A stretch of DNA of 64,000 nucleotides, taken from assembly GCA_902362775.1 (NCBI GenBank), contig CABIXV010000004.1, positions 266,564 to 330,563 of the forward strand, given 5' to 3'. The notes below the pieces were generated by a model. The model ran no database searches. It had not been told where the DNA came from and saw only the letters and a program-made list of their open reading frames with translations. The position numbers and the translations under genes are program-made. Positions 1-9,097 of the stretch are shown here, piece after piece (positions within the stretch are counted from its first letter, which is position 1; each line of letters begins with the position of its first letter). The stretch comes from Clostridiales bacterium. GTDB lineage: Bacteria > Bacillota > Clostridia > Oscillospirales > Oscillospiraceae.

Positions 1-42
1 CAGGAGGTATATCTGGGCATCAGCCGGCTGCTGTTCTTATGA
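1..42 (+). CDS. 3' end of an upstream gene (partial, unidentified)
   Basis: The window opens in what may be the last 13 codons of a gene ending at a TGA at 40-42, about 50 bp before the antiporter-like gene. The tail reads as hydrophobic residues around GISRLLFL, which would suit the end of a membrane subunit of the same cluster. The other two forward frames also stay open until 52 and 56, so the frame is not certain and no function can be given. Confidence 0.3.
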   Translation, partial: QEVYLGISRLLFL

Positions 43-92
43 CCGAGCATAGATAGGGGCATGCATTATTTTGGAGAGGGGGAGAGGAACCT

Positions 93-2120
93 GTGGGACG
101 GATTCTGCTGCTGCTGGTCGCAATGCCTATTGTGTGCGGGCCGGTCAGCTATCTGGTCGGTCGAGTCTGGAAAAAGGCGAGGGATATCTTTGTCCAGTCT
201 GCCGCCGCGCTGGAGCTTCTGCTGGTGCTGTCAATGGCCATGGGAGAGGACACCGCGGTCCGGTTGGACGGCTTTTGTGGGCTCGGCATCTCCTTTGCTT
301 CCGGTGGGTTCCACTCGCTTATGGCCATGCTGACTGCTACGGGGTGGTTGGCGGCGACCATCCTGTCTGACGAGTATTTTGCCCACATCAAAAGGCGGAA
401 CCGCTACTATCTGTTTTGGCTGGTCACATTAGGGGCTGCCATGGGCGTATTTTTATCTGCTGACTTGTACACTACCTTCCTATTTTTTGAGGTCATGTCC
501 TTTACCTCTTATGTGTCGGTGGTCCAGACAGAGGAGGAGGAGGCCCTGCGAGCCGGAGGCACCTATTTAGCGGTAGCTGTCATCGGCGGTCTGGTTACCT
601 TGTCAGGGTTATTTCTCCTGCACTTCCAACTGGGTACCCTTCAAATTGACCAGCTGGCACAGGCGGCGGCACAGGCTTCTGACCGTACCCTGCTCTGGGT
701 GGGCGGCCTGCTGACCCTAGTGGGCTTTGGCGCCAAGGCGGGGGCGTTTCCGCTTCACATCTGGCTGCCCACCGCCCATCCGGCTGCACCTGCCCCCGCC
801 TCGGCGGTCCTGTCCGGTGTTATCACAAAGACAGGGATTTACGGGGTAGCTGTGCTGTCCACAACCCTGTTTCTCCATGACGGAAGCTGGGGCGCCATGC
901 TGGCAGTCATCGGGGCCGTCACCATGGTTTTGGGGGCTGTGCTGGCCCTCTGCTCCGTGGACCTCAAAAGGACACTGGCCTGCTCCTCAGTTTCCCAGAT
1001 CGGTTTTATTTTGGTGGGGCTGGCGATGCAGTGTCTGCTGGGCAGCCATAACGCCCTGGCGGTGGACGGGACGGTCCTCCATATCGTCAACCATTCGCTA
1101 ATCAAGCTGGCGCTCTTCCCGGCTGCAGGCGTCATCCATCTGTCTACCCATTCCTTTGACCTGAACGATATACGGGGCTTTGGCCGAAATAAGCCCATGT
1201 TGGCCCTTATCATGGGGATCCCCATGCTCAGTCTGGCGGGGCTGCCCCTGCTCAACGGCTATGTGAGCAAAACACTGCTCCACGAGAGCATCGTGGAATA
1301 TATCCATCTGTCAGGAGAGCGGGCCTGGGCCTATACGGCGCTGGAGTGGCTGTTTCTTTTTGCGGGTGGGCTGACCTTGGCCTATATGCTGAAGCTGTTT
1401 CTCTGCATCTTTGTGGAGAGAAACCGGCTGCCCCAGGAGGTACTGGATAAAAAATGGCGCCGCCATGGCGGCTATATCGCTCCGGCCTCCGCGGCTGTTC
1501 TGCTGACATATGTGGGGGTGATGCTCCTCCTGGGCCTCCTTCCCGGCCATTTTATGGATAGGATCGCTGCCTTTGGCCGCTCCTTTTTCCAGGGAGCGGT
1601 GCCGTCTCACGCGGTAGATTACTTCTCTGTGGTCAATCTGAAGGGGGCGGCGATCTCACTGACCATCGGCCTGGTGGTCTACCTCCTGGTGGTGCGTACC
1701 CTGCTGATGCCCAAAGGAGAGAGCGGGAGAAGGTACTACCGAGACCCTATTCCAGGATGGCTCAATCTGGAGTACGGGCTGTACCGACCGCTCCTGAAAT
1801 TTTCCACCCAGGTACTGCTGCTGGCGGCTGCCTTTGTGGACCGGGTGGGCTTCCGGCTTTTGTTCCGGGGACTGCCTGCCTTGTTCCTAAGATGGAGCCG
1901 ATGGCTGATCGACCGACGAAGCCGGCTGGTGAGCGCCCTTACGGGGCAGGAATATACACCACGGCCCAGCCTGGAACAGGTAGTGGATGACTCTAGCTTC
2001 GGCCTGTACGACGACCAGCCCCAGCGGGGGAATGGAGTCATGCGTTCGCTGGCCTTTGGCCTGATCCTGACCGGACTTGGCCTGGTGTTCTCGATTCTAT
2101 TCATTTTCTTGCACAGATAA
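93..2120 (+). CDS. Proton-conducting antiporter / complex I subunit 5 (NuoL/MrpA/HyfB)-like membrane protein
   Basis: A 675-residue polytopic membrane protein of the proton_antipo_M family, which carries H+ (or Na+/H+) in complex I, Mrp antiporters and membrane-bound hydrogenases. The family signature is clear: a buried glutamate in LFFEVMS near residue 132, and GFGAKAGAFPLHIWLP with its lysine near 215. The protein then runs through further membrane segments to a final hydrophobic helix. A GTG at 93 behind an AGAGG-type ribosome site is chosen because it gives an N-terminal hydrophobic helix. The whole complex is not in view, so its electron donor or partner ions cannot be told. A strong terminator follows directly. 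Confidence 0.8.
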   Translation: MGRILLLLVAMPIVCGPVSYLVGRVWKKARDIFVQSAAALELLLVLSMAMGEDTAVRLDGFCGLGISFASGGFHSLMAMLTATGWLAATILSDEYFAHIKRRNRYYLFWLVTLGAAMGVFLSADLYTTFLFFEVMSFTSYVSVVQTEEEEALRAGGTYLAVAVIGGLVTLSGLFLLHFQLGTLQIDQLAQAAAQASDRTLLWVGGLLTLVGFGAKAGAFPLHIWLPTAHPAAPAPASAVLSGVITKTGIYGVAVLSTTLFLHDGSWGAMLAVIGAVTMVLGAVLALCSVDLKRTLACSSVSQIGFILVGLAMQCLLGSHNALAVDGTVLHIVNHSLIKLALFPAAGVIHLSTHSFDLNDIRGFGRNKPMLALIMGIPMLSLAGLPLLNGYVSKTLLHESIVEYIHLSGERAWAYTALEWLFLFAGGLTLAYMLKLFLCIFVERNRLPQEVLDKKWRRHGGYIAPASAAVLLTYVGVMLLLGLLPGHFMDRIAAFGRSFFQGAVPSHAVDYFSVVNLKGAAISLTIGLVVYLLVVRTLLMPKGESGRRYYRDPIPGWLNLEYGLYRPLLKFSTQVLLLAAAFVDRVGFRLLFRGLPALFLRWSRWLIDRRSRLVSALTGQEYTPRPSLEQVVDDSSFGLYDDQPQRGNGVMRSLAFGLILTGLGLVFSILFIFLHR

Positions 2121-2165
2121 AAAAGCGTCCTGTACCCAATCTGGATACAGGACGCTATCTTTATT
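2121..2165. terminator. Bidirectional intrinsic terminator between convergent genes
   Basis: A perfect 11-bp stem (2124-2134 with 2146-2156, arms AGCGTCCTGTA and TACAGGACGCT) has an A-run before it and T-rich sequence after it. It can stop transcription from both the antiporter-like gene and the convergent symporter gene. Confidence 0.85.
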
Positions 2166-2174
2166 TGACTGAAA

Positions 2175-3602
2175 TCATGCGGGAGAAATAAAGGTGGTGA
2201 CCTGGCCATACAGGATGAAGGCCATAGCCACAGGGGCCACAAAGCGGATACAGATGCTGAAGAAGGAATACAGACCGTCCCCCATGGTATTTCCTTCTAA
2301 ACTGACCTCGTTGCGGATGACCTTGGGGCCAATGACCCAGCCCACCAAGATAGACATGACCAAGGCCCCCAGAGGCATGGCCACGCCCTCAGAAATAAAG
2401 TCCATGAAGTCGAGCCAGGTGCCGCCCAGGGTCATACCAGTATCCTGGAAGGGAATCCAGAGTCCATTGGAGCCAAGCCCATCGGCGGCTACCAGAACAG
2501 CCTCCGCTAGCACGATGAGACAGGCGATCGCTACGATTCTGCTGCGCTTGGGCGACCTACCCTTGGCTACCTGATGGTCAATGACGAAGGTGACCAGCAC
2601 CTCGACCAGGGCGATGGCGGAGGTGATAGCCGCCAGGGTGACAAACAGGAAGAAGAGAATACCAAAGATGGGGCCAAAGGCGCCCATAGAGTTAAAGACG
2701 TCCTGCATGGTGATGAACAGCAGTTTGGGACCGCTCAGTTCAGCACCCTCACCGCCCAGAGCGAAAGCGGCGGGGAGAACCGCAAGACCAGCCATAATGG
2801 CCACACAGGTATCAGAGATGATAATAATAAGGGAGTTTTTTACAAGGCTCTCCTTTTTGCTCAGGTAAGAACCGTAAGTGACGGTGATACCCATAGCTAG
2901 GGATAAGGAGAAGAACATCTGGCCGCCAGCGGTGGAAAGTACCTTCAGGAAGCCCTGAACAGAGGAGAAGGGCTCCCAGTTGGGGGAAAACATGAACTTC
3001 AATCCCTCGAAAGCTCCGGGAAGTGTTACAGCCCGAATGATGACGATGAGCAGCATAATCGCCAAGGCAGGCATACCGATTTTGTTGAACTTTTCAATAC
3101 CATCTTTGATGCCGCCGCGGATGATGAGGTAACAGATAGCGATGAAGAACACAGTAGAACCGATGGCCAAGGGCTGGTTACTGAGCATATCGGTAAAAGA
3201 CTGTGCGCCGGAGATGCTGGACAGGGAAAATACCCCAATCAACTCGGCAAAGTTGAGGCACACATATTGGATACAATAGGCGCCTAGAACGGTGTAGAAG
3301 CTTAGGATCAGCAGGGGAGAGATGATGGCTAGGAACCCCAAGAAGGTGCCCATGCCTCCAGCTACATTTTGATAACTTACCAGGACGCTTTTGCCGCTCT
3401 TCCGGCCGATTGCCAGCTCGGTTAGCATGATGGGAAAGCCTACCAGGACAGCAAGGGCGATGTAGATGATCAGGAAGGGAAAGCCGCCGCTGGCACCCAT
3501 CTTATAGGGAAACCCCCAGATGTTGCCCAGTCCGACAGCAGCGCCTACCGTAGCCATCAAAAACCCGATGTTACTGCCCCATTGTCCTCTGTGATGTTCC
3601 AT
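2175..3602 (-). CDS. Sodium-dependent transporter of the neurotransmitter:sodium symporter (SNF) family
   Basis: A 475-residue membrane protein matching bacterial NSS/SNF transporters, which take up amino acids or similar substrates with Na+. The first transmembrane helix carries the family hallmark GAAVGLGNIWGFPY (about residues 20-33), which in known members forms Na+- and substrate-binding parts. Many hydrophobic helices follow, and the length is near the usual 450-510. The ATG has a GGGAGG ribosome site upstream on the minus strand. The gene is monocistronic, with its own promoter (3667-3695) and the shared terminator at 2121-2165. The substrate is not readable from sequence. Confidence 0.92.
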   Translation of the reverse strand: MEHHRGQWGSNIGFLMATVGAAVGLGNIWGFPYKMGASGGFPFLIIYIALAVLVGFPIMLTELAIGRKSGKSVLVSYQNVAGGMGTFLGFLAIISPLLILSFYTVLGAYCIQYVCLNFAELIGVFSLSSISGAQSFTDMLSNQPLAIGSTVFFIAICYLIIRGGIKDGIEKFNKIGMPALAIMLLIVIIRAVTLPGAFEGLKFMFSPNWEPFSSVQGFLKVLSTAGGQMFFSLSLAMGITVTYGSYLSKKESLVKNSLIIIISDTCVAIMAGLAVLPAAFALGGEGAELSGPKLLFITMQDVFNSMGAFGPIFGILFFLFVTLAAITSAIALVEVLVTFVIDHQVAKGRSPKRSRIVAIACLIVLAEAVLVAADGLGSNGLWIPFQDTGMTLGGTWLDFMDFISEGVAMPLGALVMSILVGWVIGPKVIRNEVSLEGNTMGDGLYSFFSICIRFVAPVAMAFILYGQVTTFISPA

Positions 3603-3666
3603 AATGATCCTCCCATTCTCTATAAATATCCCTTACAACACATCCTGAAATAGAATGTTAAAAAAC

Positions 3667-3695
3667 ATTGTAACAGAATATGAAAGACGTGTCAA
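3667..3695 (-). promoter_or_regulatory. SigA promoter of the SNF transporter gene
   Basis: On the minus strand TTGACA (3690-3695) is followed after 17 bp by TACAAT (3667-3672), near-consensus for the vegetative sigma factor. Just downstream, AATGTT (3654-3659) and AACATT (3664-3669) form an inverted repeat with a 4-bp gap that overlaps the -10, a possible operator. Confidence 0.7.
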
Positions 3696-3761
3696 TGTAG
3701 AATTGCATTTTTATAGGGATGGGAAGCGTTAGAAGGAGACGGAAAAATCGACTGTTCCCTG

Positions 3762-3789
3762 TTGCCTTTTTTGATAGCTGATATATAAT
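3762..3789 (+). promoter_or_regulatory. Probable SigA promoter of the malic enzyme gene
   Basis: TTGCCT (3762-3767), a 16-bp spacer and TATAAT (3784-3789), about 57 bp ahead of the malic enzyme ATG. Confidence 0.6.
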
Positions 3790-3845
3790 AAAAACAGAGA
3801 CGGCTGTCCACATTCCAGCCGCATGAGAGAAGGAGAGAGAACACT

Positions 3846-5018
3846 ATGGACTACGCGAAGGAGAGCCTCCGCCTCCACCAGCAGTGGGGGGGAAAAATAG
3901 AGGTAGTGGCTACTGTACCCGCTAATGACCAGGAGTCTCTGTCCCTGGCCTATACGCCCGGTGTGGCTCAACCGTGCCTAGCCATCCGTGACAATATTGA
4001 CAGGAGCTATGAATTGACCAGGCGTCACAACCTGTGCGCCGTCATCACCGATGGTTCGGCGGTTCTGGGGTTAGGAGATATTGGTCCGGAGGCCGGAATG
4101 CCCGTCATGGAGGGCAAATGTGTCCTGTTCAAGACCTTTGGCGGGATAGACGCCTTTCCCCTATGTGTCAAGACTCAGGACGTAGATGAATTTGTCCAGA
4201 CGGTGTATAACATCTCCGGCTCCTTTGGGGGCATCAATCTGGAAGACATTGCCGCGCCCCGATGCTTTGAGATCGAACGGAAGCTGAAGGAGAAGTGTGA
4301 TATCCCGGTCTTTCACGACGACCAGCACGGCACCGCCATCATCGCCTTGGCCGGACTGACCAACGCCCTGAAGGTAGTGGGGAAGAACAAGGAGGAGGTG
4401 CGCGTCGTCTTTTCCGGCGCCGGCTCGGCGGCCATCTCCATTACGAGGCTGCTCCTTCTGGCCGGCTACCGGGATATCACGCTGTGCGACAAATTCGGGG
4501 CCATCTACCAGGGCTGCCCTCAGCTGAACTGGGCCCAGCAGGAGATTGCCAAGGTGACCAATCTTGAGGGACGACGGGGGAATTTGGCGGACCTGCTGGT
4601 GGGCGCTGATGTGTTTATCGGCGTATCTGCCCCCGGCCTTGTAACTCCGGACATGGTTCGGACGATGGAGCGGGACGCCATCGTCTTTGCCTGTGCCAAC
4701 CCTACACCGGAGATATTCCCGGATGACGCACGGTTGGGAGGCGCCCGTGTGGTGTCTACCGGACGAAGCGATTTTCCAAACCAGATCAACAATGTACTGG
4801 CCTTCCCCGGTGTGTTCCGGGGTGCCTTTGACGTGCGGGCCAGAGATATCAATGAGGAGATGAAGATGGCTGCGGCCCAGGCCCTGGCCGGCTTGATTTC
4901 CGAGGAAGAGCTCTCGGAGGACTATATCATCCCGAAACCCTTTGACCCCAGAGTGGTGCCGGCGGTGGCAGAGGCGGTAGCGGAGGCGGCCCGCCGCACC
5001 GGGGTAGCCCGCATCTGA
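3846..5018 (+). CDS. NAD(P)-dependent malic enzyme
   Basis: A 390-residue malic enzyme, which oxidatively decarboxylates malate to pyruvate and CO2 with NAD(P)+. The N-terminal half has the malic signature [12 protein letters not shown] (about residues 38-49) and the region [10 protein letters not shown], whose Asp residues coordinate the divalent metal. The C-terminal half has a Rossmann segment VFSGAGSAA and the CANPTPEI motif. The length fits the short prokaryotic form rather than the longer form fused to phosphotransacetylase. The ATG follows a GGAGAGA ribosome site. It is a single-gene unit between its own promoter and terminator. The choice of NAD or NADP is not decided here. Confidence 0.93.
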   Translation: MDYAKESLRLHQQWGGKIEVVATVPANDQESLSLAYTPGVAQPCLAIRDNIDRSYELTRRHNLCAVITDGSAVLGLGDIGPEAGMPVMEGKCVLFKTFGGIDAFPLCVKTQDVDEFVQTVYNISGSFGGINLEDIAAPRCFEIERKLKEKCDIPVFHDDQHGTAIIALAGLTNALKVVGKNKEEVRVVFSGAGSAAISITRLLLLAGYRDITLCDKFGAIYQGCPQLNWAQQEIAKVTNLEGRRGNLADLLVGADVFIGVSAPGLVTPDMVRTMERDAIVFACANPTPEIFPDDARLGGARVVSTGRSDFPNQINNVLAFPGVFRGAFDVRARDINEEMKMAAAQALAGLISEEELSEDYIIPKPFDPRVVPAVAEAVAEAARRTGVARI

Positions 5019-5031
5019 ACCAGAATAGGGA

Positions 5032-5068
5032 GGGCGGTCCGCTGAAAATGGCGGGCCGCTCTCCTTTT
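5032..5068 (+). terminator. Intrinsic terminator after the malic enzyme gene
   Basis: An 11-bp GC-rich stem (5032-5042 with 5051-5061, two G-U pairs) with an 8-nt loop, followed by a pyrimidine-rich CTCCTTTTCC run. Confidence 0.75.
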
Positions 5069-5107
5069 CCATATCCAAAGGTGAATGGACGGAGGGGCCG
5101 CTGGGCC

Positions 5108-5136
5108 TTGATTTTGCGGGAGGCAGTCGATATAAT
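5108..5136 (+). promoter_or_regulatory. SigA promoter of the MoxR-DUF58 operon
   Basis: TTGATT (5108-5113), a 17-bp spacer and a perfect TATAAT (5131-5136), about 93 bp upstream of the MoxR start. A second TATAAT-like sequence lies shortly downstream. Confidence 0.7.
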
Positions 5137-5228
5137 AATACCATTATAATACATACTATTGACCTGCTGCGCGAGGCAGGTACCCGGAGCACCCCGAAGA
5201 GGCGTATTGATATAAAAGGAGCAGAGCT

Positions 5229-6188
5229 ATGGATATCCGCAAGCTGTCACAGAACATCCAGGAAGAAACAGAAAAGATCATCGTAGGAAAATCGGACCGG
5301 ATCAGACTGATCGTGATGTCGATTCTGGCCAATGGACATATCCTGCTGGATGATCTGCCCGGCGTGGGAAAGACCACCCTGGTTAAGACCATCTCCATCG
5401 CCTTGGGCTGTCAGTCTGGACGAATCCAGTTTGTCCCGGATCTGCTGCCCAGCGATATCATCGGTATGCGGATATACAATCAAAAAACCGGGGATTTTGA
5501 GCTGCGCCAGGGGCCGGTAATGACCAATCTCCTGCTGGCGGACGAGATCAACCGTGCCATTCCCCGCACTCAGTCCGCCCTGCTGGAAGCCATGGAGGAG
5601 CGGCAGATCTCCATCGACGGCGAGCAGTTCCCTCTGCCCGCCCCTTTCCTGGTGCTGGCTACTCAGAACCCGGTGGAGTCGGAGAGTACCTTCCGGCTCC
5701 CTGCGGCCCAGATGGACCGCTTCCTTATCCGCATCAGCATGGGTTACCCAACTCCGAAGGAGGAACGGCGGATGCTCCGTAATTTGGGGGACGAGATCCC
5801 CTTTGACCAGGTGCGGCCGGTCACCAATGCCCAGGAGATGGTGGAGGCCCAGCGGCAGATCAGCCAGGTACACCTGTCCGACGCGGTGGCCGATTACATC
5901 GTGGCGCTGGCCGCCGCCACCCGAAGCCATCCCCAACTGAAGATGGGGGCAAGCCCCAGGGCCACCCGGGGGCTCTACCGGGCGGCAAAGGTCTGGGCCG
6001 CCATGGAGGGCCGGGATTTCGTGACGCCGGACGACGTAAAGACACTGGCCGCCCCAGTGCTGGAGCACCGCCTGATCCTGGACAGCGGGGCCCGATTCTC
6101 CGGCGTATCTGTGTCCGCCATCTTGGACGATGTGCTGGAACGGCTCCAGGGAGCGCCAGAGCTGGAAGCAGTCGCCCATGAAAAATAA
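5229..6188 (+). CDS. MoxR-family AAA+ ATPase
   Basis: A 319-residue AAA+ ATPase of the MoxR group, chaperone-like proteins that usually act on partners encoded next to them. Walker A is DLPGVGKTT (about residues 42-50). Walker B is in ADEINRAIPRTQSALLEAMEE (about 107-127). ATQNPVESE holds the sensor region, and the C-terminal lid runs through the GASPRATRGL motif. An AAAGGAG ribosome site precedes the ATG. The next gene (DUF58) starts 11 bp inside this one and a third membrane gene overlaps that, so the three are an operon of the widespread MoxR/DUF58 type. The target of the ATPase is not known. Confidence 0.92.
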   Translation: MDIRKLSQNIQEETEKIIVGKSDRIRLIVMSILANGHILLDDLPGVGKTTLVKTISIALGCQSGRIQFVPDLLPSDIIGMRIYNQKTGDFELRQGPVMTNLLLADEINRAIPRTQSALLEAMEERQISIDGEQFPLPAPFLVLATQNPVESESTFRLPAAQMDRFLIRISMGYPTPKEERRMLRNLGDEIPFDQVRPVTNAQEMVEAQRQISQVHLSDAVADYIVALAAATRSHPQLKMGASPRATRGLYRAAKVWAAMEGRDFVTPDDVKTLAAPVLEHRLILDSGARFSGVSVSAILDDVLERLQGAPELEAVAHEK

Positions 6189-7458
6189 GCTGGTATTCAG
6201 CCGCTCTAGCCTTCTGGTGTCTATCCCGGTTATAGCGACATCGGCTCTGCTGTGTGTGCTGGCCGCCTTTTTTGGACAGAGTGCCCTGGCCAGTGTCCTC
6301 ATGTTCCTGTTCCTTCTTGCGGCAGTTTCCCGGATATGGGCTTTCGCCTCCGCACGAAAGGTGTCCATCCAGGTGACCAATCGGAGCGGCGGCTTGTTCC
6401 CTGGGGAAGAGACGACCTTTGATATCGAGGTATGCAACAACAAGTTTCTGCCTGTGGTATGGCTGGAGGTATTTTTTCCTCTGTCCAGAAACCTCTGCCT
6501 AAAGCCGGAGAACAGCCGCAAGCCCGACGATTGGGAGATGACCGCCCTGGAGGAAGAGGGGGCTTCCACCCAACTGGTGGGAGAGAAGCGGCTGACCATG
6601 TTTCTCTGGTATGAGCGGCTGCGCTTCTCCTCCAGGTGGACGGCGGAGCGCCGGGGCGTCTATTCCACACAAGGGTGGCGACTGAGGACGGGGGACGGTT
6701 TTGGACTAAGTCAGGTAGAGTGCCTCATTCCCAAAGAGGACGCACGGCAGTTTTTTGTCTACCCAAGGCTGGTCCGGGTGGTCCCGGACCTGTTCCTGCG
6801 CAACTTGTGGAACGCGGATACCGGGACCAGGGGCGTCGTGGAGGACCTGACGGTGATCCGCTCCACCCGGAACTACATGACCACCGACTCCCTGAAGCAT
6901 ATCAACTGGCGTCTGGCCGCACGGGGGCTGCCTTTGTCCGTCAATGTGTATGAGGATATTTTGCCCAAAAATGTCCACTTCCTCCTGGACGGGGAGAGCT
7001 TTGGAGGGAACGTCCCCCATTGGGAAGAGTTGGAGGAAACTTTGAGTATCCTGGCCTCTGAATTCGTCCTGCTGGCTGACTACCAGGTTCAATGCGGCCT
7101 GAGCCTCTGCCGGGGTCTCAGCGGCAGGGCGGTCAATCTGTTTGCTGTCAGCCATGTGGAGGAGCTGCTCTGCGCCCTGGCCGCCTACGAGCCCTGTGCG
7201 CGGGTGCGCAAAGAGGACGGGGGGGAGTTTATCCTCCAGCAGCCGGTCTTTGACCAGGGCCCCATCTACGAGAGCGCCCAGAAGGTGGGCCGCTTCTATT
7301 ACATCGCCTATGATACGGCATGCCTGGGGGACCGGGGACTGCTGCGCCGGCTGGGAGAGGAATGTACCTCGGTGCTGACCTACCGGGAGCCGGAGCCGTT
7401 TGGAGAATTTGAGCTGGTCTGTCTGTCCAGCCTGAGGGAGGGACCTGTCCATGGATGA
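6178..7458 (+). CDS. DUF58 domain-containing membrane-anchored protein
   Basis: The ATG at 6178 gives a 426-residue protein with two hydrophobic N-terminal helices (about residues 8-60), a beta-rich extracellular-type region, and a C-terminal DUF58 domain marked by TRNYMTTDSLKHINWRLAARG. DUF58 domains resemble von Willebrand A folds and are encoded beside MoxR ATPases. An earlier in-frame ATG at 6130 lies deep inside the moxR gene and is less likely, because MKNKLVF leads straight into the membrane helices. It overlaps moxR by 11 bp and the next gene by 8 bp, which suggests translational coupling. Its function is inferred from context only. Confidence 0.85.
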   Translation: MKNKLVFSRSSLLVSIPVIATSALLCVLAAFFGQSALASVLMFLFLLAAVSRIWAFASARKVSIQVTNRSGGLFPGEETTFDIEVCNNKFLPVVWLEVFFPLSRNLCLKPENSRKPDDWEMTALEEEGASTQLVGEKRLTMFLWYERLRFSSRWTAERRGVYSTQGWRLRTGDGFGLSQVECLIPKEDARQFFVYPRLVRVVPDLFLRNLWNADTGTRGVVEDLTVIRSTRNYMTTDSLKHINWRLAARGLPLSVNVYEDILPKNVHFLLDGESFGGNVPHWEELEETLSILASEFVLLADYQVQCGLSLCRGLSGRAVNLFAVSHVEELLCALAAYEPCARVRKEDGGEFILQQPVFDQGPIYESAQKVGRFYYIAYDTACLGDRGLLRRLGEECTSVLTYREPEPFGEFELVCLSSLREGPVHG

Positions 7459-8791
7459 GCGGCGGACCTTCTCATCGCTGGTGCTCCAGTTCACTCTGGC
7501 GGCCAACCTGTGCACCTTTTTCTATTTGATGACCCTGTCCACCAGAACACCCAATGGATACTATCCGCTGTCGATGCTGGTCTACTCTCCTGCTGTTTAT
7601 CTGTTGAACAAGCTGTTTTTGAGCAGGCCACAGACTATGAGGAGACTGGTGTTGCTGAATACAGCGGTGGGAGCCCTTTTTTTCCTGTCTATTCTTCTGC
7701 TGGGAGAGCAGAAGGAGATGCTGCTGCTGGTATTTGCCGCGGGATTCTGTCTCTGGATAACCATGAAGGGGGGATACCGAAGTCTCCACGCACCTACACT
7801 CCACGAAATGATACTGAGTCTGGATACAAGCGCCGTAATGCTGGTCCTCCTGATGGGTTACACCTCGATCATGGGGAGCGGTATCCTATGGGTACTGCCT
7901 GGAGCGGCCGGCTTTGCCGCCGCCTGCTTGGGCGTAGCGGCCAGGCGGATGTATGGCCCAATCACAATCAAGGGCTGGGCTCTCTTGGGGATTGCCTTTG
8001 TGGGCATTTTTGGACTGATGGTTTTGCTGGTAGGAGTGGCGGCAGCCCCGGCCGGAGAGGGGATCGTGATGCTGTGGAATGGGCTGGTTACCATGGCAAA
8101 GGGAGTATTGGCCCTGCTGTGGCGGCTGCTTCTGTTTTTGTCTTCTCTGCTGCCGGAGATGGCCGCCGGGGATTTGGAGGAGCCCTATGCACAGATCCAG
8201 TTGCCGGAGGAGGAGCTTGTTCAGGCGGAAGCCAACCCTGTGTTGACCATCATCCTTCTGGTGCTGGCGGCGGTGGCGCTCCTCCTTTTCCTGGCGTGGC
8301 TGTTAAGGCTGATGGGACGGCTGAAAATTGGTGGGAGGAAGGTGCCGAAGGCTGAAAAGGCACCTCAGCGCCGCCGTATCTCCCTGTGGAGTGGGCTGAA
8401 GCGGCTGCTAGAGAGCTGGAGAACCCGGATTCGTCTGCATCTGTTCCTGACACGTCACCGGGACACCCCTGTGGGGATGTTTTACGGCCTGGTCCGCCGC
8501 TGCCGACTCAGCCCCTGGCGTAAGCGGACTGGGGAAACGCCACGGGAATTCTTGCTCCGTCTGCGCCGAAGCGCAGGGGAGGACCTGGAGTTGGCCGCGG
8601 CCCTGGATGGACTGATTCCTGCGGTAGAGACAGCCCTTTACAGCCCTGCCGGCCGGAGCGACACTGTGGCCCAGGCTGGGCTAATCCGCCGCCGGATCGG
8701 GCGGGCTGTACGGGGACAGTTCCTGCGGGATAGCTGGTCTTCTGTCCGAAGGCTGAGAAAACCCGGTGTTGACAAAGGGACAAAACTGTGA
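7451..8791 (+). CDS. Polytopic membrane protein with DUF4129-like C-terminus (third gene of the MoxR/DUF58 operon)
   Basis: A 446-residue protein with several membrane helices over residues 1-215, another near 260-282, and a basic cytoplasmic C-terminal domain. The C-terminal stretch with TGETPREFLLRLRR resembles DUF4129. In many genomes the third gene of this operon is a membrane-bound transglutaminase of the TgpA type. Here I find no transglutaminase core between the membrane part and the DUF4129-like tail, so the catalytic domain looks absent. It begins 8 bp before the DUF58 gene ends. The promoter of the following T-box unit lies inside its last codons. Confidence 0.6.
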   Translation: MDERRTFSSLVLQFTLAANLCTFFYLMTLSTRTPNGYYPLSMLVYSPAVYLLNKLFLSRPQTMRRLVLLNTAVGALFFLSILLLGEQKEMLLLVFAAGFCLWITMKGGYRSLHAPTLHEMILSLDTSAVMLVLLMGYTSIMGSGILWVLPGAAGFAAACLGVAARRMYGPITIKGWALLGIAFVGIFGLMVLLVGVAAAPAGEGIVMLWNGLVTMAKGVLALLWRLLLFLSSLLPEMAAGDLEEPYAQIQLPEEELVQAEANPVLTIILLVLAAVALLLFLAWLLRLMGRLKIGGRKVPKAEKAPQRRRISLWSGLKRLLESWRTRIRLHLFLTRHRDTPVGMFYGLVRRCRLSPWRKRTGETPREFLLRLRRSAGEDLELAAALDGLIPAVETALYSPAGRSDTVAQAGLIRRRIGRAVRGQFLRDSWSSVRRLRKPGVDKGTKL

Positions 8792-8797
8792 TACATT
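8769..8797 (+). promoter_or_regulatory. SigA promoter of the T-box / transporter / tyrS unit
   Basis: TTGACA (8769-8774), a 17-bp spacer and TACATT (8792-8797). It overlaps the 3' end of the preceding gene and predicts a transcript start near 8804. Confidence 0.75.
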
Positions 8798-8803
8798 TGG
8801 CAC

Positions 8804-9072
8804 ACTGCGGAGATGAGGAAGAGTAGCAGAGGCAATTCCTGCCCAGAGAGCCCCCGGATCGGTGCAACGGGGGAGAGGAAGCTTTTGTGAATACCCCTCG
8901 GAGCAGCCGCCTGAACCGCCGAGAACGGCCTAGTAGGGGACAGGCCGGAGAGCGCCCGTTACAGCGCTGGAGTCATGTACTCCGAGAGGCTTCCGCCGCG
9001 AGGTGAAAGCATACCAGAGGTGGTACCGCATTTTCATGCCCTCTGTCCAATTTGGACAGAGGGCTTTCCTCA
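8804..9072 (+). ncRNA. T-box riboswitch leader, predicted tRNA-Tyr specific
   Basis: The leader has the parts of a T-box: a GAAGAGTAG stem I start (8818-8826), a CAGAGAG element (8844-8850), an apical GGTGCAA, and a specifier segment where GAA (8889-8891) is followed by TAC (8892-8894), a tyrosine codon. Downstream is the T-box consensus AGGTGGTACCGC (9018-9029). Its TGGT bulge would pair with an ACCA tRNA end, as expected for tRNA-Tyr with discriminator A. A perfect 11-bp terminator follows. Uncharged tRNA-Tyr should stabilise the antiterminator and switch on the transporter and tyrS downstream. The specifier reading is by eye, but tyrS downstream supports it. Confidence 0.9.
9038..9070 (+). 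terminator. Regulated terminator of the T-box leader
   Basis: A perfect 11-bp stem GCCCTCTGTCC/GGACAGAGGGC (9038-9048 with 9054-9064), a 5-nt loop and TTTCCT. It directly follows the T-box sequence and is the OFF structure. Confidence 0.9.
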
Positions 9073-9097
9073 TATCAGAGCAGAGAGGAGACTACGC

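Noticed and set aside
1..10. AGGAGGT-like sequence at the window start as a ribosome site
   Set aside because: No start codon with a long frame follows at a suitable distance; it is more likely coding sequence of the upstream gene.
2194..2900. Open frames on the + strand opposite the SNF transporter gene
   Set aside because: They lie antisense to a clear transporter gene and carry no family motif; GC-rich codon structure keeps these frames open by chance.
5247..6599. A 450-codon minus-strand frame opposite moxR and DUF58
   Set aside because: It is antisense to two well-recognised genes, is His/Gln/Arg-rich and lacks a ribosome site or family resemblance.
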